DNA of 6,364 bases, from NCBI GenBank assembly GCA_017958015.1, contig JAGDDM010000031.1, positions 1 through 6,364 of the forward strand. The letters are read 5' to 3'. Under the pieces are notes generated by a model. The model saw only the letters and a program-made list of their open reading frames with translations, ran no database searches and was not told where the DNA came from. A program made the position numbers and the translations under genes. Positions 1 to 4,958 of the stretch are shown piece after piece (the stretch's first letter is position 1; every line of letters begins with the position of its first letter). The DNA is from Abditibacteriota bacterium (GTDB lineage: Bacteria > Armatimonadota > UBA5829).

Positions 1-2
1 CT

Positions 3-197
3 TCCGGAAGTGTGAACGTAAACATAACTTCGGGCTCGGTTGCCAACGCCGATTTCTCGGGCAGATATAACCCAGTTACCTACTCCCTGCTGGGTAAGTT
101 TATCGCCGTCACCGGCGCGTCAAGTTGCGTTACAAACAGTGAAGGCAAAGTGCATCCCTGCATAAAAGCGACGGATATAAATATACTTGAAAGATAA
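3..197 (+). CDS. 3' end of an unidentified protein gene (5' end outside window)
   Basis: An open frame runs from the window edge to a TAA at 195-197 and gives the last 64 residues of a protein. A GTG at 12 could in principle start it, but only 11 bases lie upstream and no well-spaced Shine-Dalgarno is visible, so I read this as a truncated gene. The tail is rich in Ser, Gly, Asn and Val with alternating polar and hydrophobic residues, for example VNVNITSGSV and KFIAVTGASS. It has two cysteines about 13 residues apart (SSC and HPC) that could form a disulfide, and it ends KATDINILER. This suggests a small beta-rich, possibly OB-like or exported C-terminal domain, but I do not recognise the family. 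It converges on the ROK gene across a shared terminator. Confidence 0.6.
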   Translation, partial: SGSVNVNITSGSVANADFSGRYNPVTYSLLGKFIAVTGASSCVTNSEGKVHPCIKATDINILER

Positions 198-208
198 CCG
201 AAAACAAT

Positions 209-241
209 AAAGGCTCCTCCCGAGATTGGGAGGAGCCTTTT
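209..241. terminator. Bidirectional rho-independent terminator between convergent genes
   Basis: A perfect 13-bp stem (209-221 with 228-240) encloses a 6-nt loop (GAGATT). The core is GC-rich (GGCTCCTCCC), with A's on the left flank and TTTT on the right, so both strands carry a U-run after the hairpin. It sits 11 bp after the stop of the partial plus-strand gene and 13 bp beyond the end of the minus-strand ROK gene, so it can terminate both. Confidence 0.92.
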
Positions 242-253
242 GATTAATCTTTA

Positions 254-1216
254 TTATCCATCCGCTACGGCGAGGGCGGCGATGTCGCCCACGTTTTCGC
301 CCAGGGCCGCCGGGACAACTTCGCAGACATTCAATGAGTAACTCAGGGCTTCCCGCCGGAGCACCGGTTCGCAGTAGCGCCAGATGAGGTCCCGTTGTCG
401 GGCGAAGACGCTGCCTATCACGATGCGTTCCGGGTTCAGGATGTCAATCAGTATTGCCAGTCCCTTGCCCAGGTGCTCGCCGCAGGTTTTGTATATCTCT
501 ATGGCGGTTTCGTCGCCTTTGAGGGCGGCCTCCGCCACGGTTTTTGGGTTTATCCCTTCTTCCGACGTGCAGAAGAGGGGAATATTTCCTTTTTCTATCT
601 CCCGTTCGGCGATGATTTCCGTCAGGCGGCTTATTCCCGCGCCGCTGCAAAAGCCCTCGAAGGAGCCCTTTTTGCCGTAGGCTTCGGGACCGTCGTCCTC
701 GAGACGTATGTGTCCCACTTCCCCGGCCATGTCGCTCGCGCCCACGTAGAGCCGGCCGTTCAGAATGAGTCCGGCTCCCAGGCCCGTGCCGAAGGTGAGG
801 AAAATCATGGAGTCGCAGCCCCGTCCGGCGCCGTACTTCCACTCCGCCAGAGCGCAGGCGTTGGCGTCGTTCTGCACCTTCACCGGAACGCCGAAAACTT
901 CCCGGAAGTGCCTTGCGATGGGCACGCCGTCCCAGTCCGGCAGGTTCGGGGGCGAGAGAATCACTCCCCGCTTGCTGTCCAAGGGCCCGCCGCAGCTGAT
1001 GCCGATACAGTCGATATCCGCCGGGGACAGGTCGTTGTCCCCGAAGATTCTCTCCGTGAACCGTTTGAAGTTAAGGAGAGTTATCTCGTGGCTCTTGTCC
1101 GCTTCGGTGGGGAATTGCAGCTTGTCGAGAATCCGGGGCGCTTTGCCGCCGACTTCCCCCAGTATAACGGCGCATTTGGTGCCGCCGATGTCGTATCCGA
1201 TAACTTTTTTGCTCAT
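254..1216 (-). CDS. ROK-family sugar kinase (glucokinase/N-acylhexosamine kinase-like), zinc-site cysteines absent
   Basis: This 320-residue cytoplasmic protein has the full length of a ROK kinase. The ATP phosphate-1 loop DIGGTK is at residues 9-14. The sugar-binding segment is near 88-99 (LSPPNLPDWDGV). NDANA at 116-120 holds the likely catalytic base Asp117. TFGTGLGAG at 141-149 is the phosphate-2 loop, and EVGH at 166-169 contacts the sugar hydroxyls. NPERIVIGS (261-269) is the usual adenosine-side motif. No N-terminal helix-turn-helix is present, so it is an enzyme-type ROK rather than an XylR/NagC-type repressor. The usual zinc motif CxCGxxGCxE reads ExYGKKGSFE at 178-187, without its three cysteines. 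Substrate cannot be assigned. The ATG follows an in-frame TAG 12 bases upstream, and the only GGAG lies 23 nt upstream, so the ribosome site is weak. It is a single gene, divergent from the pyrophosphatase; I see no convincing minus-strand promoter. Confidence 0.93.
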   Translation of the reverse strand: MSKKVIGYDIGGTKCAVILGEVGGKAPRILDKLQFPTEADKSHEITLLNFKRFTERIFGDNDLSPADIDCIGISCGGPLDSKRGVILSPPNLPDWDGVPIARHFREVFGVPVKVQNDANACALAEWKYGAGRGCDSMIFLTFGTGLGAGLILNGRLYVGASDMAGEVGHIRLEDDGPEAYGKKGSFEGFCSGAGISRLTEIIAEREIEKGNIPLFCTSEEGINPKTVAEAALKGDETAIEIYKTCGEHLGKGLAILIDILNPERIVIGSVFARQRDLIWRYCEPVLRREALSYSLNVCEVVPAALGENVGDIAALAVADG

Positions 1217-1231
1217 TTTTTTCGATTTCTA

Positions 1232-1260
1232 TTGTTTTACTCCGTAGATTATGGTATCAT
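1232..1260 (+). promoter_or_regulatory. Putative sigma-70-type promoter for the pyrophosphatase transcript
   Basis: TTGTTT (1232-1237), a 17-bp spacer and TATCAT (1255-1260) match the -35/-10 layout. The -10 has five of six consensus bases and the -35 only three of six. It predicts a transcript start near 1267, about 168 nt upstream of the pyrophosphatase ATG, so the mRNA has a long leader. Confidence 0.55.
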
Positions 1261-1397
1261 ATTGCCAAGGAAAGTGCAAGCAGCGTGTATTTTCTTTCAA
1301 GGGAACAGCAATACGCTCCCTTAAATGAAAATATCCCCACCGCGCGTGCCGAGGGATAGCGCGTCCTCGTTTGAGGGCGTGCCGTTTCGGCTTACTT

Positions 1398-1434
1398 GTA
1401 CTCTCCCGAGTCTGTACCTCGGAGGGTATTTTTT
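1398..1434 (+). terminator. Terminator-like, SD-sequestering hairpin abutting the pyrophosphatase start
   Basis: The left arm 1398-1410 pairs with 1418-1429. There are five pairs next to the 7-nt loop, one bulged C (1405), then seven more pairs of which two are G-U. TTTTTT occupies 1429-1434 directly after the stem, and the ATG starts at 1435. The right arm contains GGAGGG, the ribosome-binding site. The element could therefore stop transcription, block translation, or both. As a constitutive terminator it would silence the gene, so a conditional attenuator is the likelier reading. Confidence 0.5.
1421..1426 (+). promoter_or_regulatory. Ribosome-binding site deciding the pyrophosphatase start
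   Basis: GGAGGG lies 8 nt before the ATG at 1435. This favours that start over the in-frame ATG at 1396, which has no such site and lies inside the leader hairpin region. The motif is in the 3' arm of the hairpin at 1398-1429. Confidence 0.8.
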
Positions 1435-3879
1435 ATGTTTGACCTTAGAGTCATTGTCTCCGCCGCCTACGGGGCGGCAATCGGTACGCGTATTCCCGGG
1501 AATACGTGTGTAAAGTTCCTGCGTCGGCTTATTGCGCCGGCGCTTTTCGCGTCTTTGTGGGCCTCGGAAGCCTTCGCGAGCGAGAACATCTCCCTTGAGT
1601 CCTTCTCCGATTATCCCGCCGCCTGGCCGGTGATAGGCGTCGTCTTTGTCTGCGCCCTGGTGGGTTTCGGCTTCGGTATCGCTTGGTTCCGGTCCGTTTC
1701 CGCCGAGTCCCCCGGCAGCGTGGGCATGGTGAAGGTGGCCGATGCCATAGAGGAGGGCGCCAAGGCCTACCTGAGGCGCCAAGTCTCCGCCATGAGCGTT
1801 CTTGTGGCGGTTATCGCTCTGGGCCTCGTTCTTCTCTACAAGCAGGCGGAGGGCTTCGACGGCGTGGACATCCGCTTCGGATTCGTTCCCGTGTACGCCG
1901 GGGTGGCAATCGCTTTCGTGCTGGGCGTGGTGTTTTCCTATCTCGCCGGCTACATCGGCATGATGATGGCGGTGCGGGCCAACGGGCGGACCGCAAGCGC
2001 CGCTCTCACAAGCTTCCGGAAATCCCTTCACATCGCTTTTCGGGCGGGGGGCGTTTCCGGTATGGCCACGGTGGCGCTGGGTCTCCTGGGGGCCTGTACG
2101 GTGTTCTTTTTCTTCGCCGAGGAGTCCATGAAGGTTCTCATCGGCTTCGGTTTCGGGGGTTGTCTGGCGGCTCTGTTTATGCGCGTCGGCGGCGGAATCT
2201 ACACCAAGGCCGCGGACGTGGGAGCCGACCTTGTGGGGAAGGTTGAGCTGGGCATTCCGGAGGACGACCCCCGAAACGCCGCAACCATCGCCGACAATGT
2301 GGGCGACAACGTAGGAGACTGCGCGGGCATGGCGGCGGACGTATTCGAGAGTTACGAAGTGACTCTTGTGGCGGCCATCATTCTGGGAGCGGCGGCGAGC
2401 ACCGAGCTGGGCATGGGCGCCGGGGGATTGGCTCTCGTTGTCTACCCGCTGCTTATTCGGGCCGTGGGTGTGGCCGCCTCGATCATCGGCATATACTGCG
2501 TTCGGGGCGCCGACGACATGAACATGAACCCCATGACGCCCATCAACACCGGCTTCTACGTCTCCTCCGCCATCGCCGCGGCGGGTTTCTTCGCCGTGTC
2601 CCGCTTCGTGTTCGGCGACGGGACCGTGGGCGGTTTCGGCTGGCTCCGCTTCGCGCTGGCCAACACCTTCGGCATTCTGCTGTCGGTGGTGATTGAGAAA
2701 ATGACGGAGCATTTCACCGCCATAGAAAAGAAACCGGTCACCGACTGCGCCCGGTCGGCGAAAACCGGTTCCGCCACGGTGATTCTCTCCGGCTTCGCCT
2801 CCGGTTTGGAGTCCTCCGTTTGGAGTGTGGCCGCCGTCTGCGGCGCCATATTCGCCGCCAATGTTCTCTTTAGGGGCGACCCGGCTCTCTCCGCCTATGG
2901 CATCGCCCTCACGGGATTGGGGCTTCTGTCAACCACCGGCTTCATGCTTGCCATGGACACCTACGGGCCCATATCCGACAACGCCAACGGCATATTCGAG
3001 ATGTCCGGGGCGCTTAGAGATCTCGGGGAGGACAGCGACGCCCGCAGGATAGTGGCGAAACTTGACGCGGTGGGGAACACCACCAAGGCTCTCACCAAGG
3101 GTCTGGCCATTGCCACCGCCGTCATCGCCGCCACGGCGCTGTTCCGTTCCTATATGGCTGATATCGGCATGGCGGAAACCGGCATCCGAATCGACGTTAC
3201 GGAGGTTTTCATCGGTCTCATGCTGGGCGGCGCCGTGCCTTTCCTTTTCTGTTCCTTCGCCGTCAACGCCGTAAACGGGGCTGCCTTCGATTTGGTGGAG
3301 GAAGTTCGGCGGCAGTTCCGGGAGATAAAGGGCATCATGTCCTACGACCCCGGCTCCGGCAGCGACGCGGGCAAACCGGACTACCGCAAGTGCGTCGCCA
3401 TATCCACGGCGGCGGCACAGAAAGAGCTTTTGGCTCCCGCGGTGCTGGCGGTGTCGTCGCCGGTGTTCGTGGGTTTCGCCCTGGGCTACTCCGAAGCGGG
3501 CAGGGGAGCGGCGGCTCTGGGAGGTTTCCTTGTGGGAACGATTCTCTGCGGCCAGCTTATGGCGGTTTTGCTCTCCAACTCCGGCGGTCTGTGGGACAAC
3601 GCCAAGAAGAAGATTGAGGACGGTATGTTCGGGGGCAAAGGCACGCCGGAGCACAAGGCGGCGGTGGTGGGCGACACCGTGGGCGACCCCTTCAAGGACA
3701 CCGCCGGTCCCGCCCTCAATCCCCTCATCAAAGTCATAAACCTCGTGGCGGTTCTGGTGGCCCCCGTGGCCGTTCGGAACATAAGCCCGGGGGTGAGGAC
3801 GGCGGTGGTAATCGTCTCCGGTTCGGCGGTTTTGGGCGCCCTGTTGTGGAGCAAGCGGAAACGGGACTTGAAACAATAA
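1435..3879 (+). CDS. hppA: Membrane-bound proton-translocating pyrophosphatase (K+-independent type)
   Basis: This 814-residue polytopic inner-membrane pump hydrolyses PPi and moves H+ outward. Catalytic loops are intact: GGGIYTKAADVGADLVGKVE at 252-271 (D261, D265), DNVGDNVGDCAG at 287-298 (D287, D291, D295), DTYGPISDNANG at 508-519, NSGGLWDNAKKK at 715-726, and GDTVGDPFKDTAGP at 746-759. ADVFESYE (301-308) carries the glutamate region linked to ion choice. GNTTKALTKG (547-556) has Lys551 and Thr554, the signature of K+-independent H+-PPases; K+-dependent enzymes have Ala and usually Gly there. Bacterial members are usually near 700 residues. The excess is largely an N-terminal extension whose residues 32-48 resemble a signal peptide (possible cleavage at AFA-S, after 48). 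The start is ATG 1435 with GGAGGG 8 nt upstream. No terminator is seen after the stop, so some read-through is likely. A structured leader precedes it. Confidence 0.96.
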   Translation: MFDLRVIVSAAYGAAIGTRIPGNTCVKFLRRLIAPALFASLWASEAFASENISLESFSDYPAAWPVIGVVFVCALVGFGFGIAWFRSVSAESPGSVGMVKVADAIEEGAKAYLRRQVSAMSVLVAVIALGLVLLYKQAEGFDGVDIRFGFVPVYAGVAIAFVLGVVFSYLAGYIGMMMAVRANGRTASAALTSFRKSLHIAFRAGGVSGMATVALGLLGACTVFFFFAEESMKVLIGFGFGGCLAALFMRVGGGIYTKAADVGADLVGKVELGIPEDDPRNAATIADNVGDNVGDCAGMAADVFESYEVTLVAAIILGAAASTELGMGAGGLALVVYPLLIRAVGVAASIIGIYCVRGADDMNMNPMTPINTGFYVSSAIAAAGFFAVSRFVFGDGTVGGFGWLRFALANTFGILLSVVIEKMTEHFTAIEKKPVTDCARSAKTGSATVILSGFASGLESSVWSVAAVCGAIFAANVLFRGDPALSAYGIALTGLGLLSTTGFMLAMDTYGPISDNANGIFEMSGALRDLGEDSDARRIVAKLDAVGNTTKALTKGLAIATAVIAATALFRSYMADIGMAETGIRIDVTEVFIGLMLGGAVPFLFCSFAVNAVNGAAFDLVEEVRRQFREIKGIMSYDPGSGSDAGKPDYRKCVAISTAAAQKELLAPAVLAVSSPVFVGFALGYSEAGRGAAALGGFLVGTILCGQLMAVLLSNSGGLWDNAKKKIEDGMFGGKGTPEHKAAVVGDTVGDPFKDTAGPALNPLIKVINLVAVLVAPVAVRNISPGVRTAVVIVSGSAVLGALLWSKRKRDLKQ
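1489..1506 (+). repeat. Perfect 18-bp palindrome inside the pyrophosphatase N-terminal coding region
   Basis: CGTATTCCC is followed immediately by its reverse complement GGGAATACG. With G-U pairs the RNA stem extends to about 1484-1511. It lies at codons 19-24 of the pyrophosphatase, within the non-conserved N-terminal extension. It could be a protein-binding dyad or an mRNA hairpin just inside the gene. No second copy was noticed in the window. Confidence 0.7.
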
Positions 3880-3896
3880 TCGATTCGTTGTAAAAT
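3868..3896 (+). promoter_or_regulatory. Strong sigma-70-type promoter overlapping the pyrophosphatase stop codon
   Basis: TTGAAA (3868-3873), a 17-bp spacer and TAAAAT (3891-3896) match consensus at five of six positions in each box. The pyrophosphatase stop codon (3877-3879) lies within the spacer. The predicted start near 3903 gives a short leader of about 26 nt before the exported-protein gene. Confidence 0.7.
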
Positions 3897-3928
3897 ATAG
3901 AAAAGACTCCCAAAGAGAGGTTTTTATT

Positions 3929-4801
3929 ATGAAAAGATTGTTTTTGATTTTCGCGCTCACCCTTTTCGGCGCCGCCGCTTGGTGCCAGAGCGCGGACAAG
4001 TATTCCGTTAAACCCTCCTTCAAGAACGACGACATTATGCTCTTCGACGTGTTGGCGGAGTTCCGGCAGGAAGGTGCGGAAGTCGCTCAGCCCGCGCCGG
4101 CGGAACCGGAAAAGGACAAAAAGTCCAAAAAGGATAAGAAGTCCAAGAAGAACAAAAAGGAAGAGGAGAACCCCGCCGACGAGCTGGTGCTCACCGAGCG
4201 CCCGGCCAACTTCGATTTGAAGTACGTTCTCCGCTTTAAGTTCGGCTCCCGGAAATCCGAGGAAAAGAGTATGCCCGTGGAGATTAAGGCCAGCAAGCCG
4301 GAGATGATTGTGGCCGGAGAGACCCTGTCCATGTTCGGCGAGGCGGTTATGCCTACTTTGACCGCCGTGGTGAAGCCGGACTGCTCCCTGGGCGGTCTCT
4401 TCGGACTGCGGCCCGAGGACAAGGAAGTGGACAACCCCGGCGTGGTGCCCTCATCCCTCGTTATGTTCTTCTTCTGCGGCGGCCTCGAGGACGGCAGAGC
4501 CTTGGACGAGGAATGGACATACGAACGCAAACTGCCGGAGTTCAACCAGCTGTACAAGTTTAAGAGCAAACTTCTTATGGTTGCCGACAGCACCGTCGTC
4601 GTGGACAGCGCCGTGACCCTCGCCAAACCGGTTAAAGACGACGAAGGCAAGGTGACGGAAATCATCGCTCCCTACACCGTCACGAGCAAGTGCGCCTACG
4701 ACGCCGACGACGGCCAGCTGAGAAACGCCACCATCGTGGTGAAAAACAAGGAAGAAAAACCTCTGACGGTTACGTATAAGATAACAAGACAGGGTAAGTA
4801 A
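3929..4801 (+). CDS. Exported protein of unknown function with a lysine-rich linker
   Basis: This 290-residue protein starts at an ATG with GAGAGG 8 nt upstream. MKRLFLIFALTLFGAAAWCQS is a clear signal peptide, with cleavage probably around residues 20-22. The Cys at 19 lacks a proper lipobox, so I favour a periplasmic or secreted protein over a lipoprotein. Residues 61-80 are almost all Lys, Glu, Asp and Ser, including two DKKSKK hexapeptides (63-74), and look like a disordered charged linker. The remainder (about 85-290) appears beta-rich: two blocks with alternating hydrophobics, a possible GlxxGxxLDEEWTYE segment near 184-199, and a C-terminal strand set ending VTYKITRQGK. That pattern resembles DUF6263-like secreted proteins of planctomycete/lentisphaere genomes, but this is a weak impression and no catalytic motif is visible. 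It has its own promoter and its own terminator, so it is probably monocistronic apart from read-through from the pyrophosphatase. Confidence 0.88.
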   Translation: MKRLFLIFALTLFGAAAWCQSADKYSVKPSFKNDDIMLFDVLAEFRQEGAEVAQPAPAEPEKDKKSKKDKKSKKNKKEEENPADELVLTERPANFDLKYVLRFKFGSRKSEEKSMPVEIKASKPEMIVAGETLSMFGEAVMPTLTAVVKPDCSLGGLFGLRPEDKEVDNPGVVPSSLVMFFFCGGLEDGRALDEEWTYERKLPEFNQLYKFKSKLLMVADSTVVVDSAVTLAKPVKDDEGKVTEIIAPYTVTSKCAYDADDGQLRNATIVVKNKEEKPLTVTYKITRQGK

Positions 4802-4806
4802 TATCG

Positions 4807-4832
4807 AAGCCGCCCTCGGGCGGCTTTGATTT
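4807..4832 (+). terminator. Rho-independent terminator after the exported-protein gene
   Basis: AAGCCGCC (4807-4814) and GGCGGCTT (4819-4826) form an 8-bp stem with a CTCG loop. The interrupted T-run TTTGATTT follows. It begins 5 nt after the stop codon. Confidence 0.8.
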
Positions 4833-4833
4833 A

Positions 4834-4864
4834 GGTGTCAGGTGCCTGGGGTCAGGGGTCAGGG
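4834..4864 (+). repeat. Heptanucleotide short tandem repeat (GGKGTCA-type)
   Basis: Four 7-nt units run without gaps: GGTGTCA, GGTGCCT, GGGGTCA, GGGGTCA, and then a partial GGG. The array is non-coding and lies between a terminator and the next promoter. Short intergenic 7-mer arrays of this general kind (GGTGTCA/GGGGTCA) recur in some bacterial genomes, for instance the cyanobacterial STRR-type repeats. Whether this one is dispersed in its genome cannot be told from one copy. Confidence 0.7.
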
Positions 4865-4869
4865 AAGGT

Positions 4870-4886
4870 GTCCGCCTTCGGCGGAC
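4870..4886. repeat. GC-rich perfect inverted repeat / hairpin
   Basis: GTCCGCC and GGCGGAC (7 bp) flank a TTC loop. No T-run follows on the plus strand (GGATTTGAAC), so a terminator role is doubtful. It directly follows the heptamer array and may be part of the same repetitive element. Confidence 0.6.
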
Positions 4887-4896
4887 GGATTTGAAC

Positions 4897-4925
4897 TTGG
4901 TTTCGGTGATGAAAACCGGTAGAGT
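4897..4925 (+). promoter_or_regulatory. Possible promoter of the K+ channel-TM2 operon
   Basis: TTGGTT (4897-4902), 17 bp, and TAGAGT (4920-4925) give a passable -35/-10 pair (three and four of six). It sits about 30 nt before the start codon. It is weak, but no better candidate exists between the terminator at 4807 and the gene. Confidence 0.35.
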
Positions 4926-4942
4926 ACGAAAAACCGAATCGA

Positions 4943-4958
4943 AAGGGAACAGCAGTTG
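4943..4958 (+). promoter_or_regulatory. RBS and TTG start of the K+ channel
   Basis: AAAGGGA ends 8 nt before a TTG codon at 4956. An in-frame TAG at 4920-4922 leaves no ATG or GTG upstream. The next in-frame ATG is at codon 26, inside helix S1. The TTG is therefore the best start. Confidence 0.7.

Larger units (their letters stand above)
1267..1434 (+). promoter_or_regulatory. Structured 5' leader of the pyrophosphatase mRNA (candidate cis-regulatory RNA)
   Basis: Three successive structured blocks are visible. First, TATTTTC (1288-1294) pairs exactly with GAAAATA (1327-1333) and encloses a hairpin AAGGGA/TCCCTT (1299-1304 with 1317-1322). Second, a 10-bp stem with two wobbles (1359-1368 with 1373-1382) closes a GTTT loop. 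It is followed by the small GCCG-TTT-CGGC hairpin (1381-1391), which shares two bases with it. Third, a hairpin at 1398-1429 captures the Shine-Dalgarno and is followed by T's. An alternative pairing, CCGAG (1349-1353) with CTCGG (1418-1422), would compete with the last hairpin. I did not find the conserved cores I remember for fluoride, c-di-GMP, TPP or guanidine-I riboswitches. Calling it a regulator is inference. Confidence 0.45.

Noticed and set aside
1262..1279. TTGC-N10-GCAA dyad just after the pyrophosphatase -10 box
   Set aside because: Only four matched bases per half-site; too weak to call an operator.
1299..1310. 12-nt AAGGGAACAGCA shared with 4943-4954 ahead of the K+ channel
   Set aside because: One exact 12-mer match is expected by chance in a 6.4-kb window, and one copy is explained as a ribosome site.
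395..1324. 309-codon plus-strand frame opposite the ROK gene
   Set aside because: The minus-strand ROK protein is complete and motif-perfect. The plus-strand product resembles no family and has no ribosome site.
1267..1400. Fluoride riboswitch in the pyrophosphatase leader
   Set aside because: Fluoride switches do precede some pyrophosphatase genes, but I could not find the GGNGAUGG start or the conserved 3' segment. A covariance search would settle it.
1396..1434. Upstream ATG at 1396 as the pyrophosphatase start
   Set aside because: It lies at the base of the leader hairpin without a ribosome site, whereas ATG 1435 has GGAGGG at 8 nt.
1325..1513. Short leader ORF (62 codons) overlapping the pyrophosphatase start
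   Set aside because: No Shine-Dalgarno precedes its ATG (the context is pyrimidine-rich CTCCCTTAA). The peptide is Pro/Ser/Arg-rich with no codon run suggesting classic attenuation. A translated leader peptide cannot be fully excluded.
1321..2712. 463-codon minus-strand open frame opposite the pyrophosphatase
   Set aside because: It is antisense to a gene with all conserved catalytic motifs. Its translation is low-complexity His/Gly/Arg-rich, as expected of a shadow frame of GC-rich codons.
2929..4035. 368-codon minus-strand frame across the pyrophosphatase 3' end and the exported-protein start
   Set aside because: It crosses two well-supported plus-strand genes and a promoter, and its product is His/Arg/Gly-rich shadow sequence.
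4834..4864. Heptamer array as a CRISPR
   Set aside because: The units are 7 nt and contiguous, with no spacers and no cas genes nearby.
4899..4938. Inverted pairs GGTTT/AAACC and TTCGGT/ACCGAA ahead of the K+ channel
   Set aside because: These are short stems (5-6 bp) with large loops, within chance expectation and overlapping a weak promoter call.
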